Shown here: in pieces, positions 32,404 through 43,845 of the stretch
Layout: each line of letters starts with the position of its first letter
How positions within the stretch are numbered: position 1 is the first letter of the stretch
Assembly: GCF_023898315.1 (NCBI RefSeq)
Contig: NC_064617.1
Location: 713,207,202 to 713,271,201, forward strand
Reading direction: 5' to 3'
DNA: 64,000 nt
Origin: Schistocerca nitens
Taxonomy: Eukaryota; Arthropoda; Insecta; Orthoptera; Acrididae
Made by a program: the position numbers and the translations under genes
Notes under the pieces: model-generated
Told to the model about the DNA's origin: nothing
Databases searched by the model: none
The model's input: the letters and a program-made list of their open reading frames with translations, nothing else

Positions 32404-33790
32404 TTGTTGTTGTTGTGGTCTTCAGTCCTGAGACTGGTTTGATGCAGCTCTCCATGCTACCCTATCCTGTACAAGTTTCTTCATCTCCCAGTAACTACTG
32501 CAACCTACATCCTTCTGAATCTGCTTAGTGTATTCATCGTTTGGTCTCCCTCTACGATTTTTACCCTCCACGCTGCCCTCCAATGCTAAATTTGTGATCC
32601 CTTGGTGCCTCAGAACATGTCCTACCAACCGGCCCCTTCTTCTCGTCAAGTTGTGCCACAAACTCCTCTTCTCCCCAATTCTGTTCAATACCTCCTCATT
32701 AGTTACGTGATCCACCCACCTAATTTTCAACATTCTTCTGTAGCACCACGTTTCGAAAGCTTCTATTTTCTTTTTGTCCAAACTATTTATCGTCCATGTT
32801 TCACTTCCATACGTGGTTACACTCCATACAAATACTTTCAGAAACGACTTCCTGACACTTAAATCTATACTCGAAGTTAACAAATTTCTCTTCTTCAGAA
32901 ACGCTTTCCTTACCATTGCCAGTCTACATTTTATATCCTCTCTACTTCGGCCACCATCAGTTATTTTGCTCCCCAAATAGCAAAACTCCTTTACTACTTT
33001 AAGTGTCTCATTTCCTAATCTAATTCGCTCAGCATCACCCGACTTAATTAGACTACATTCCATTATCCTCGTTTTGCTTTTGTTGATGTTCATCTTATAT
33101 CCTCCTTTCAAGACACTGTCCATTCCGTCCAACTGCTCTTCCAAGTCCTTTGCTGTCTCTGACAGAATTACAATGTCATCGGCGAACCTCAAAGTTTTTA
33201 TTTCTTCTCCATGGATTGTAATACCTACTCCGAATTTTTCTTTTGTTTCCTTTACTGCTTGCTCAATATACAGATTGAATAACATCGGGGAGAGGCTACA
33301 ACCCTGTCTCACTCCCTTCCCAACCACTGCTTCCCTTTCATGTCCCTTGACTCTTATAACTGCCATCTGGTTTCTGTAGAAATTATGAATAGCCTTTCGC
33401 TCCCTGTATTTTACCCCTGCAACCTACAGAATTTGAAAGACTATTCCAGTGAACATTGTCAAAAGCCTTCTATAAGTCTACAAATGCTAGAAACGTAGGT
33501 TTGCCTTTCCTTGATCTTTTTTCTAAGATAAGTCGTAAGGTCAGTATTGCCTCACGTGTTCCAATATTTCTACGGAATCCAAACTGATCTTCCCCGATGT
33601 CGGCTTCTACCAGTTTTTCCATTCGTCTGTAAAGAATTCGTTTTAGTATTTTGCAGCTGTGACTTATTAAACTGATAGTTCGGTAATTTTCACATCTGTC
33701 AACACCTGCTTTCTTTGGGATTGGTATATTCTTCTTGAAGTCTGAGGGCTCCGTAAAAATGTCAAAACATTTCGTCTCTTCACAAGAGTC
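32404..33790 (-). mobile_element. RTE-clade LINE, 5'-truncated, best copy
   Basis: The 3' end on minus is gactgaagaccacaacaaca, a short triplet-repeat tail typical of RTE elements. The coding part runs from PKKAGVDRCENYR to the C-terminal DRVAWRAAS. It is one of at least three copies of the family in this window (2760-6262, 10228-10425). Confidence 0.92.
32422..33790 (-). pseudogene. RTE reverse transcriptase, nearly intact C-terminal part
   Basis: Upstream frame (33470-33790): IPIPKKAGVDRCENYRTISL, QFGFRRNIGTREAI and FLAFVDL. Then a TAG replaces the residue before KAFD, the first catalytic aspartate region, and a frameshift follows near 33420. Downstream frame (32422-33366, 314 codons): GVRQGCSLSPMLFNLYIE, catalytic FADDIVIL, FCYLGSKITDGG, SETWTINSLDKKKIEAFETW and a C-terminus like that of BovB/RTE. 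The endonuclease domain is absent. Only two lesions separate the frames, so the copy is moderately young but dead. Confidence 0.9.
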
Positions 33791-33840
33791 CTTCCACACA
33801 ATTGTCACATATTCAAAAGCATTGGGTGTCTCAGTTGTGG

Positions 33841-33880
33841 CAGTGTCTGTTAATGATAGGCAGTGTCTGTTAATGATAGG
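33841..33880. repeat. Perfect 20-bp tandem duplication
   Basis: cagtgtctgttaatgatagg occurs twice head to tail. It lies just upstream of the truncated RTE 5' end. Confidence 0.95.
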
Positions 33881-34666
33881 CAACCGTCCGATCACAGGTT
33901 GCAGTATTTTTTTATTGTTAACCTGTACATTGATGCCCATTGTTTCTCCCAACAAACGTTAGTTACCATAGAATGATAACTTTATTCTGCGTATTTCATG
34001 TTTTAACAATCTGTTGTGTTTCTGAATCGGGGATGGGAACCGGACCACAGTTTCCTTGAAAAATGGGGAAATCCGCCAAAACACCACATTCCTGGTGGCA
34101 CGCGACAGACCAGTGCTCGTTAATCTGGCGTGCACTTTCGAGGCGGATTTCGGCCACGTTCTTCTCTCGCTAATCAGAGCAGTCAGCTTTAAGTTACACC
34201 AAGATGTATTCTAAAGAACTTCAACTTGACTGATTTCATGAGCACGCTGTTTTAACAGGAATACTGCAGTTGGAGTTCGTGCACCCTTGTTTTCTCCGCA
34301 TCTGAGAACTGTCCGTATGACCACCACTACTTGCTTAGCTGCTAGCGCGTCGACATCTTGTGTTGGGGATTAGGCTGGGTTATTGCACCAAAAAATAGAA
34401 AGTAATCTGTAATTGCCGGAGGTCAGTGACTCTGCGATCAAGTTAATGATTTGGTAGCATTAAGAGCTACCCACTTCATTTAATGATCGTATTATCGGTT
34501 ACAGGAGCATATGTAAGCGAAAGGTGACAACGCTACACAACAGTTCGCATTAAAGTTAACAATTACTAATACAATACTCAGCTGTACTGTTTTATTTGTA
34601 TTAAAGACGATCGCTTTTGTTCATGGATCTGTTCACAAACGAGCCACAAAAAGTTACTCGGTTGTA
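33881..34666. other. Unassigned DNA
   Basis: The stretch 34020-34200 (gaaatccgccaaaacaccac, gaggcggatttcggccacg) may be an old SINE-like repeat, from memory only. Nothing else is recognised. Confidence 0.3.
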
Positions 34667-34746
34667 CAGGGTGTTTCAAAAGTGATGGTCAGTATTCCGG
34701 AATATGGTGGTCATTGAAACAAAAAGGTCAAGTAAACATGAGCTCT

Positions 34747-34951
34747 GCCGGCCGCGGTGGCCGAGCGGTTCTAGGTGCTTCAGTCCGGAACCGCGCGACT
34801 GCTACGGCCGCAGGTTCGAATCCTGCCTCGGGCATGGATGTGTGTGATGTCCTTAGGTTAATTAGTTTTAAGTGGTTCGTAGTTCTAGAGGACTGATGAC
34901 CCCAGATGTTAAGTCTCATAATGCTCAGAGCCATTTGAACCATTTGAACAC
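34747..34951 (+). mobile_element. SINE-A, full length, in MITE
   Basis: The copy runs from gccggccgcggtggccgagc to ccatttgaaccatttgaac. The TSD gagctct is at 34740-34746 and 34952-34958. Confidence 0.93.
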
Positions 34952-34972
34952 GAGCTCTAAAACGTATATCTT

Positions 34973-35187
34973 GCCCGCATCTCGTGGTCGTGCGGTAGCG
35001 TTCTCGCTTCCCACGCCCGGGTTCCCGGGTTCGATTCCCGGCGGGGTCAGGGATTTTCTCTGCCTCGTGATGGCTGGGTGTTGTGTGATGTCCTTAGGTT
35101 AGTTAGGTTTAAGTAGTTCTAAGTTCTAGGGGACTGATGACCGTAGATGTTAAGTCCCATAGTGCTCAGAGCCATTTGAACCATTTG
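34973..35187 (+). mobile_element. Chimeric SINE: SINE-B-like head, SINE-A body
   Basis: The head has cgcttcccacgcccggg and gggttcgattcccgg (a Gly-CCC-like tRNA by its anticodon-loop letters), then gattttctct and gatggctgggtgttgtgtga. It then continues as the normal SINE-A body and tail. A 12-bp TSD aacgtatatctt lies at 34961-34972 and 35188-35199. A related truncated copy is at 14185-14295. Confidence 0.93.
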
Positions 35188-35619
35188 AACGTATATCTTA
35201 AGAGTTATGAGCTCTTCTACTGCAGCCTCTTTGCTTCCCATATTTTAGGAAGTGGTAGTATGGACTTAAACCAGAAAAAAATGTCCAGTAAACATTTGCT
35301 CTCAAATGCGTAACTTTAAAGTTATGAGCACTTCTGTATTAGAAGAGTTGTGTTTCAAAGTAGCGAAGATGAACAAGTCCTCATAGCTTACAAGGTATTC
35401 ATTTTAGAGCACATGTTTACTGGACTTTTTTTGTTTTGGTCCATATTACCACTTCCCAAAATATGAAAAGCTAAGAGCTTGCAGTAGAAGAGATTTGCTT
35501 CACAGTATAGAAGATCAAGTTGTGTCTTTTACAGCCCATTTTTACTTGACTTTTTTGTTTCGAATTATCATTCCTGTCATGTCCCTCAGTATTGACCATC
35601 ACATGTGAAACACCCTGTA

Positions 35620-36777
35620 TATTGCACGATTGCGATTTCCAGTGAAGATAGCTATGAAAGAAAGTGCTATTTTGTCCAAACAAAGCCTCTTTTATACCCT
35701 TAGCTGTTTTTAAACATAAGGAAATGGAGTGTTGCACGCCCTATGTTTCCTTGCCGTGAAAAATCTGTGGAAATGTGTAACCAGGCGCCAAAGTGGATGG
35801 CGCCACACGAGGACAGCCGACTTACTTAAAATAATAAAATCACTAACCGAAATTAATACCAGGGAAGTAAATACATGGAATGACAGCCCTGGAACTAAAA
35901 AAAAGTCCATTCCGAATGTCTGTATAAAAGGGAAGGAAGGCAGCTTAAGAACTAAGAAATTCTCCATAATCAGTTTTATTCAAAACTTAGTCTAAACAGT
36001 TAATTCAACTGAATACAATCGGCGTAATACATGTGCACAGTTAATCGTTTGTCAGGCGATGTGGCAATCTGGTGTGTTGTGTTACGTGTAGAATAGCGTC
36101 CAATCAGACACGCATCCAAATGTTTAACTTAGTGCTTTGTAACACACTTCCTTCGAGTATGAATTAGATTCCTGTTTTAAAAGATTACGGAACCGAGTGA
36201 CAAAGTGCGAACGAGAAAGCATAGTTGAAAGCTTGGAATTTTATAAAACAAGGACAATCGGAGTCCAAAACATAGACCTGCATCCAAGCATTACACGATG
36301 AATCAATGCCAGCAAAGTGATAACACTGCCCCTCAGTGTTAATTATTGTGTCGTATAGCGGACATTAATTGAGAAAACTATTACTGACGGACAAGGAGTC
36401 AGCCAGTCTGAAAACTGGAAAACTTCGACCCTTGGAAACAAGACAGGTACCGTTTCCGTGGATACAGCACTTGAAAAAAGCGTTTTGTCCTTATGCTGTC
36501 GTAACTTCCGATGAAAAGCAGTTGATCATCTCAGAAAAGAGTGCAGTAATTACTGCATGTAACACAAATGGAAAGTCGTTTGTGCGGAATAATGTTCTCG
36601 AAAAGGCAAATGTCCCAAATTCACGTCCCAGTCCGGCACACAGTTTTAATGTCAGGAAGTTTCAAAAACAATAATATTCTCACAGAGGATTTGACGTTAA
36701 GAGACTTGCCGCTTGAGGAGAGTCTCGCTTCAGCTGCCAGACGGTCAAAACTTCCACAGCAGTGTCTCGCCTGTATG
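35620..36777. other. Unassigned DNA
   Basis: Frames at 35729-35995, 36369-36674 and 36568-36792 (plus) match nothing I know. No repeat is recognised. The latter two may belong to the next element but no boundary shows it. Confidence 0.3.
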
Positions 36778-36781
36778 TTGA

Positions 36782-37878
36782 GGCCCCCGTAAACGAGCAA
36801 ACTTTATTGACGAACGCGCCCTTGCCTAGCCACAGATTGTCAAAAAAGTGCGTACACGTTCGAACAAAGGTTGGCAGACGCTGTTTGTGTCCGTGAGTTT
36901 TTCGACAGCAATGAGAATAGCCCCAAATGCAGACAAAGCAGTCCTAGCATTGACTTTGGCACTGTGTTTAAAGAACAAGACGCTACTCCCGGGAATGGCG
37001 TAAAATGAGACATCAGCTTTCTTCAAACGGACAATTAAGCATTTAAAAAAGTTGTTAAGTCCCTCTTAAAAGACCAAACTTGTCTGTCAAGTTCATTACG
37101 GGTGAGTCAAACAGGCTGTACACGTACTAAAAAAGCCTGTCAGTTTAACCTTATTTTTGAAGCAGATGGTTTTCGTGTGTGATGTATTTTGACACTAGTG
37201 GAACGGCTAAAAATGTAGATAAAGCGTTTCTAACATCACTCTGGCACTGTGTTTACAGAAGAACAAGAAGAAGAAAACAAGACGCTTGGCCAGGAAATTG
37301 TTTAAATTTAGAGAGATACATACAGCTGAAAACCTGTTAATGGAAATGTTACATTCAGTAACAGATGTCTGTATCAGCTTTCAGCGGATGGACAGTGAAA
37401 CGTTTCAAAATTTGTTTTAGAGATGCTTCGCTCTCACATTGAAAAAGAAGACGCAAGTATACGAAAATTTATTCTAGTCTTCTTGTTCCTCTAATGATAG
37501 TTAATTAAAATACCACAACGTTGGATCATGTAGCCTACATCGTCCGTAGAAGAACTGGAGAACTTCGATTTATGTGATACTTCTACCATTTTTTGTAATT
37601 GTCAGCGCTATTTTGTTCTTGTCCTTGATCGTAGTTTCCATAGTTGTAGAAACTCACCATGCAGTGAGATAAATTATAAAACAATTTTTCACTATACATA
37701 TGCGGCGAAACATCGACACAAACAACGTCCGCCGTCATGTCAAACTTTCCGTCTATCAAAATTTCTCGCGAACACGTAAAACAAGACCTGTGCCTGACAA
37801 ACACAACAAGCAGCACCGTACACGGTCAAGTATTTGGCAAATATTGTTAACTTCGACAAAATGTTTGATCGTTTACGG
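36782..37878. mobile_element. Possible terminal-inverted-repeat element
   Basis: gaggcccccgtaaacgagca at 36780 is matched inversely by tgatcgtttacgggggcttg ending near 37883. Positions 36925-36985 and 37203-37265 are diverged direct repeats (ttggcactgtgttta / ctggcactgtgttta). On minus, a frame at 37583-37816 contains MTADVVCVDVSPHMYSEKLF and meets a donor-like atggtgagttt. No known transposase is recognised, and TSDs do not match, so the call is tentative. Confidence 0.4.
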
Positions 37879-38059
37879 GGGCTTGTAGACTGAGGTAATA
37901 TTATGTCAGTTGCTACACTGTCCTGAGGATCGCAAGCGAAACCCGTTTCTGCAGGACCCCCGCTCAAGCTGCAACGTTCCCGGTGCCGGTGGCACCGCAC
38001 GGGAAGCCTAGAGTGCAGCTGCTCCCCCCACCCCCAGCAGCTGGGTCCCCATGACTGGC

Positions 38060-38460
38060 AGGCGTATGGGCGCTCGCTAGACTGTGGAGATGCCCGGGTC
38101 CGATTGGCTCAGTGCGGCACAAGCGCGCCCATTGAGGTTTCGGAGGTGTGCGGCGGAGCGTGCTGTGCACCTCGCGGCACGGCGCCGTGGCCGGCTAATA
38201 GAGCTACTTGTTGTAGTGCGACCGGCTCCCCTCCCGGCCGCTGCGCTGGGCGCCGGTCTGGCGAGTTGCACTAAAAAAGGCAGGCGGCGCAGCGCCGTCA
38301 GTTTGGAGGCAGCTGCCGATGCCTCCATGTGCGAGGTGCAGCACGCCGGCTGCCGCGCGCTCGCCGCCGCGCCGACACCCGGTTCGTGACGCGTGTGCCT
38401 AGTGCCAGTGTTACATGCTACTCCGGTGTCCTGGTGCACGCCAGCCAGGCGTCATGTGTG
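38060..38460 (+). promoter_or_regulatory. CpG-rich block with core-promoter-like motifs
   Basis: CG dinucleotides are very dense over 38065-38395, unlike the surroundings. On plus, ctaaaaaagg (38271-38280) lies about 28 bases before the arthropod initiator-like TCAGT (38298-38302), the spacing of a TATA-like box. A donor-like tgtg|gtgaga has its GT at 38461. This would fit a non-coding first exon of 38300-38460. The open frames through the block are probably compositional. No downstream exon is identified. Confidence 0.4.
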
Positions 38461-40408
38461 GTGAGAGGTCACAGTTGTTAAAGTCAGCTTTCCAGCGAAT
38501 TCGGGCAGTCTAGAAGGGAGTGCACGTTATCCGATGTACGAGAGTGGTGCCGCTGTAGCGTCTTCGTTTCTAATGTGACAAATGCCACATTTGTAGAACA
38601 AACACAAGAAGTTTTCGGGGGATAGCAGACATACTGCAAGAAAAGCTAGAATGGGCAGATCCAAAGGCAAAACATCGTATAAATAGATGCTCCATTTTCA
38701 ATAGTGACCGAGATTCTGTCTTCGAAACAGTAAGAAAAGGGGACAGGCTGGGTATTACTAAATCTTCTGTCATTTTCCCTTTACAATATTCGTAATTAAA
38801 GCAAGTTTCTGGAAACGTCACTTGGAGTCAACTCGATTAATGGTATGCGAATAGCTGTATGTTTGCGTCCATCGTCATCTGCGGCTACGTACAGGAATAA
38901 TTATAGCTAGTAACCTTTTGAGACTACTTAAGCACAAGAGTTTTGGGTAACCTCCTGTTTCTGCAAAGCTGTTTGTTGTACTGCTTCGGAAACAGTGTCA
39001 ACCATTAGTTTGTAATGAAAGATGATCATCAAACTTTCAATGCTGATTTTTTTTTTCACGGAAAATGCAACAGTTTAACATAACGAAGCATGCCCCAGAA
39101 ACAGTAATACACGCAAAAAATATTTTAATTTTTGCTAGCTTTAACTGTTTTATGTGGGCACTGTATGTGTGTGACCCAGACGACAGGGATAACTCTGAAT
39201 CTTCCATTTTCTCGTGTGACTGATGGCATTTCTAGTTGTTTGTACATCAGATATGTTTTAACTGTAATTGTCTCGTGTAGGTACAGTGGGTGCGTACGCA
39301 GTGTAATGTCATGTTTGTGTTGCTATTGATGATTATGAAAGAAGGGAATTAGGTGAACATGCTCATAGCATACTATTTTCGAATAGCACTAAAGAGGCTG
39401 GCAAGTTCAGGCCTCCGTCTGACGAATGGATCACCCTGCACAGACGTAGGGGTCGTACTCTCGGTAGGTCTGTAATTTAACTCAGCGCTCTGCGTAGAGT
39501 GTGGCGAACTTGACGACATCAGCTCACCCCCGCCTGTTCGCCAGATACTGACGGCGAAAATGTTTTCACCAGCAGGATTCGAACTGGCTGTTTAAGAGTA
39601 GAACTCGGCTACAGACTGCGGTAGGCTCACAGTGATAGTACAACCGCAAACATAGTAGCACATAATTTGTAATAGACAATAATATTTCGATGCTACCACA
39701 GACAGACGCGTAACATATGAATGTTTTCTCAACAACTTTGGTGCATTTCGCACTTTTTGTAGATGGGTGGTGTCGTGATAACCAGATCTGGTGTCTATAG
39801 TCTTCTGTAACTGTCGCACCAGCTCCGCGTAACAATATGTAACTTATTTACACGAGTTGCAAAGTGCATTGAATTTGGTGGTGACCTTTCGAACAAACGT
39901 TGTGCAGAGATTTTGATTATAACACACATCCTTAGCAGTTTCAAATAGTTGTATGAAGGGAAATCATTGAGATTAAGAGCATTTCTATGTGATGTTTTCT
40001 TCATTACAATGACCGATCGTGTCACCATAGAAGTAATTTCCTTCTTCTCTTAAAACTCCCTGTACAGTGATAGGAAAATAAATGATATTGTTATCCTTGT
40101 AGGATACCCCTAGTGCAGTTTTTATCGGTCTCCTTTGTTTTAGCGTCGTTACTTCAAACCTGGAAATTTCCAGTTGTCGTGGATAACTGGAATGAAATGC
40201 TTTCATCATGCGACCAGCGTAGGCCAGCAGTACAGTTGTTTCTAAATTTCGGATGCGTACGTAAACATAACATTCAGCTGTTACTTATTCTGAATTCCTT
40301 GATGGTACTCAGTGGTGGTAATTCTGTGCTGAAATTTGTGCTTCACTCTGTCCGCAGCTCGTGATCCAGTGGAAGTATTAACCACAGTTGACTACTAATC
40401 ATTACGTC
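38461..40408. other. Mostly unassigned, one possible tRNA-like fragment
   Basis: Positions 39560-39650 contain agcaggattcgaactggctg and cggtaggctcacagtgatag, resembling the T-arm side of a minus-strand tRNA-derived SINE. At 39426, ggatcaccctgcac resembles a mariner-type end. Nothing else is recognised. Confidence 0.35.
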
Positions 40409-40433
40409 CTAGGTCCCGGGTTCGATTATAAAC

Positions 40434-40590
40434 GAGGCGGCACGGTAGCTCAGCGTGTTCAGTCAGGGGACTGACAACCCTTTCTAATAAAAAAAACCCT
40501 GATGTAATTTGAAAGACGTCATGCGACATCCGCACAGTGCCACTGACGTAAAACGACGAAGAAACAAATCGAAACAAACAAGACAAAAAA
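40434..40590 (+). mobile_element. SINE-D, tRNA-headed
   Basis: ggcacggtagctcagcgtgt is a tRNA-like 5' part with box A. The sequence continues with ctaataaaaaaaacc and an A-rich tail of gaaacaaa words. It is a different family from SINE-A and SINE-B. TSD not found. Confidence 0.6.
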
Positions 40591-40599
40591 AGAAGTTTG

Positions 40600-40815
40600 C
40601 GTCGCTGCCTCTAGATCGCGGGGTCCCAGTTTCGATTCCCGACCTGGCCAGAGATTTTCTTCGCTCGAGGTCTAGGTTTTCTGTTGTCCTTATTTCATCT
40701 GCTCTTCCTGTTAAAGACGGGCAAGTCGCGGAACTGGGGTCAAATAGGAAGGCTTGCTGCAGACGACCAAACAACTTCCGACGCGGTCTCCCGGCCTGTT
40801 ATGCCGTTTTTGCTT
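40600..40815 (+). mobile_element. SINE-B, diverged
   Basis: gtttcgattcccgacctggc is the T-arm, followed by agagattttcttcgctcgag and tgttgtccttatttcatctg. The 3' half is poorly conserved. Confidence 0.6.
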
Positions 40816-41289
40816 CATTGTGACTATACTCCAAGATATTAATTGTGATGGAGATGATGACACACACTATGCACGTGTCCGGCGGGCGGCTGAAACCACC
40901 TCACACTGCCGACCATCAAACAGTCGCGAGACATTCCATTGCCTTCACGCTTAGCATTTGCTCTGAGCACGATTATTCTGTATGACGTCTACGAGGTTTT
41001 TGTGTTGGTTGCTACATTGTTGATGAACATTTGGTTGTAGTTATCCTGTCAACCGTGTATATGCTGCAGATGGCGTTTATCTGCATGATCGTTGTCCATC
41101 ACTTTAACCAGTTGATTAAATCTGTAAAGAACGAAACCCGATACTTGGTAATTCTCCCCCTCCGCCCTTGCCCCAAATTAATAAATAATAAATTTTAGTC
41201 CCAAAGTATAGTTGTCGAACAACGACAAAGGAATTTTAATTCACGAAGTGCAAACTGTCTATATCTCCCGTATTTAAGTTGCTGTTTTT

Positions 41290-41480
41290 CTTCGTCTTGG
41301 CTTGATGGCTAAGTAATCAGACTGGATCAATGTCTTGAAAAGGACGTAAGACATTCCCTTTCCCATGCGCTGAAAAGGACGCAGATGATTTCCTTGTCCT
41401 ATTCTTGCTATATCCGAGCTTGTACTCCGTCTCTAACGACTTCGTCGTCGCCGGGACGCCTTGCTCCGCCCCTCCACACC
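41290..41480 (+). mobile_element. SINE-C-related tail
   Basis: The words atccgagcttgtactccgtc and tctaacgacttcgtcgtcgc match the variant tail seen at 18210-18265. An 18-bp-like aaaaggacg word is repeated nearby. The head is not recognised. Confidence 0.45.
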
Positions 41481-42906
41481 TCCCGTCCCTTATTCAGGCG
41501 TTGAATCCTCCTTAGTCACCCGTCTTTACTACGGCGACTTCTTCGCAGTTGAGAGTCCAGCTGGGATAAGTGTGTGAATTTTAGTTAGTGTGTCTTTTAT
41601 GTATGTTATGTATTTCGTTCATGCGCTTTCTTATACGCCACTTCACTTAGTTGTTACATACATCTCTGTCTCACTTTCTGTCCGCAGCGGACAACGTGCC
41701 TCATGGTCATTTTACTCCATAGGACATTCATAATTTTTACAGAATACATTTCACCAGCTTCACTCTTTTGGACTAGATTAAAAATATATAAAATATGCCC
41801 TTATGTTCAGTATAAAAACCTTTGAATACAATTGAATCTGATACACTGTTATTCGGATATGTGTTGAAAGAAAAGAAACGCTGGTTGGAAGAGTCTGATT
41901 ATTAGAACAGTCATTCGAGCCGCACCCTGCATCTGTCGTGTAATATACGAATAGTGTCAGAAGATACAGTTTGAGCAATAAATGGGAAAGTGCAGTTTTT
42001 TATCGATGTAAAAAAAAAAGTTGTACAAGTGTACCACAAGGTAAGGTATGAATTGTACCCGAGGCTCCCGCTGTGTTGAATCAAACATGCCAGTTGGAAA
42101 TGTAGAGCTTTGCGGCTTGAAAACGAATATATTTCGATATTTCGGCGAATCTGGCCGGCCGTTCCCTCGAACACTGCAACAGAGTTTGACATTTTTACGT
42201 AACAGCTGTAATCAGCCACGGGTGGTGCGGACCTAACTGCTGGAATGAGGAACCTCTGCTTTAATGGCCAACAGATGTTGCGACTGTTGCCACACGCGAG
42301 CGCTGTAACGAGAAGCTGCATGCCCGCGATAGCTGGTACAGAAACTCATATAAAATTACGTCCTCGAATTACACTGGAGCGCCACGCAATTGTATCCGAC
42401 GCAGAATATTGACCGTTGCGATGAGCGAAACCTTATTGTGCGAATTTATATTTTTTTCGTTATTTATTTGATTTTGCATTTTGATTTTCCATTGAATTGA
42501 TGGTCAGTATAAATGAAGCGCGATCACAGATTTAGGGACAGAAGGATTCTGCACTGAACTCTTCAGGGTGAAAAATGGTCTTGGACAAACCCACGTGATA
42601 TCGTTTCAAGAAACTATGTTCCCTATATCTGATTGCTCCATTATCATAGCAGGAACGTTGTAGAACAATTATTATGCTACGTGTTATTTAGAATATAAAT
42701 GATGTTCTTGCCAGTACAAGGCTATAATGTTAAAAACGAAGTTCGACACGCGGATTGTTCATACACAGTGTGGGATATCATCTAGGAAAAATACTGTGTC
42801 TGTAAAGTCTTATTCTCATTATATAGAATATCTCTTGCAGAGATAACAGCATCCAGAAACAAGTTTTCATGATAAATGACTATAATTTTGTAGCACAGCG
42901 TATTTA
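41481..42906. other. Unassigned DNA
   Basis: No repeat, RNA or coding region is recognised. A 136-codon minus frame at 41911-42321 matches nothing I know. Confidence 0.35.
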
Positions 42907-43166
42907 CACAGACGGAAAAAAGTGACATCATCTAGAAGTTGTGCCACATAAACGAAAGTTGGTAGGCGTGTTTCTACATCTGAAGATGTCTATTCAAATT
43001 TCGCACCAGTCGCAAAAGAGTGACGTTAGTAGCGCCACTAAATGTTTGCAAATCAGGTTTGCTTTAAAAACACGCTGTAACGGCCGTGAGAATTAGTTAC
43101 CTTTGAGATTGAAAGCGATGCGTTGATGTTAGTTAAGAATGCTTTTAAGGCGACAAAGACGCCATT

Positions 43167-43665
43167 TATATGAAGACAGTAACTTTTCTGGAAAGAACAG
43201 ATACTGTTGATGACCGTACAGCTTTTTCCTGGAATAAATGACTAACTGAAACCCTCAGCTGCCGACAGGTGTTGTTGATATACCTCGATGTGGACAACTG
43301 AAAATGTGTGCACCGACCGGGATCTCCTGCTTACATGGCAGACGCTCTATCCATCTGAGCCACCGAGGACACAGACGAATAGTGCGACTGCAGGGACTTA
43401 TCCCTTGCACGCTTCCCGTGAGACTCACATTCCCAACAGTCCACAATTCTACATATGTAATGTACCTTATAGACATGTGCCCATCCGAGCTTCCCGTGAG
43501 ACTCACATTCCCAACTGTCCACAATTCTACATATGTAATGTACCTTATAGACATGTGCCCATCCACTCATTACTCGCGCACGCTTTGTCGATTCCCGTAA
43601 GAGTTTGGGCAACCTGTGCGCATTCGCACAGACGAAGGTCGATGGCTGGGTAGCCTTTAACTATA
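43167..43665 (-). mobile_element. SINE-G (Thr-tRNA-like), with 78-bp internal duplication
   Basis: On minus, a tRNA-like segment (tggctcagatggatagagcg, then gccatgtaagc with TGT in the anticodon position) is followed by cacattttcag and a tail. In this copy the T-arm is shortened. The segment 43412-43489 is duplicated in tandem (second unit from 43490), with one mismatch noted. Frames here repeat a THIPNxPQFYICNVPYRHVP peptide only because of that. Confidence 0.8.
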
Positions 43666-43841
43666 TATATGAAGACAGTAACTGTTCTCGAAAGAACATA
43701 TACTGTTGATGACCGTGCAGCTTTTTCCTGGAATAAATGATGACTAACTGAAACCCTGAGCTGCCGACAGGTGTTATTGATATACCTCGATGTGGACAGC
43801 TGAAAATGTGTGCCCCGACCGGGCTCGAACCCGGGATCTCC

Positions 43842-43845
<4 letters not shown>
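43666..43845 (-). mobile_element. SINE-G, partial, with intact T-arm
   Basis: The tail-to-head part on minus includes gaccgggctcgaacccggga (T-arm complement), missing in the neighbouring copy. It breaks off in the anticodon arm and joins (TA)n. Confidence 0.8.

Larger units (their letters stand above)
34667..35617. mobile_element. Palindromic Tc1/mariner-type MITE with two SINEs
   Basis: The ends are inverted: cagggtgtttcaaaagtgat at left and the complement of atcacatgtgaaacaccctg at right, with TA on both sides (34665-34666 and 35618-35619). Subterminal sequences also pair, for example aaaaaggtcaagtaaacatg against cccatttttacttgactttt. An internal set of inverted words lies at about 35240-35460. 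No transposase is encoded. Removing two SINEs and their TSDs leaves about 520 bp. Confidence 0.85.

Noticed and set aside
43288-43653. 120-codon frames with repeated THIPN..PQFYICNVPYRHVP peptide
   Set aside because: They read through a SINE-G copy containing a 78-bp tandem duplication. The same peptide appears in the inverted copy near 45400, so it is not a gene.
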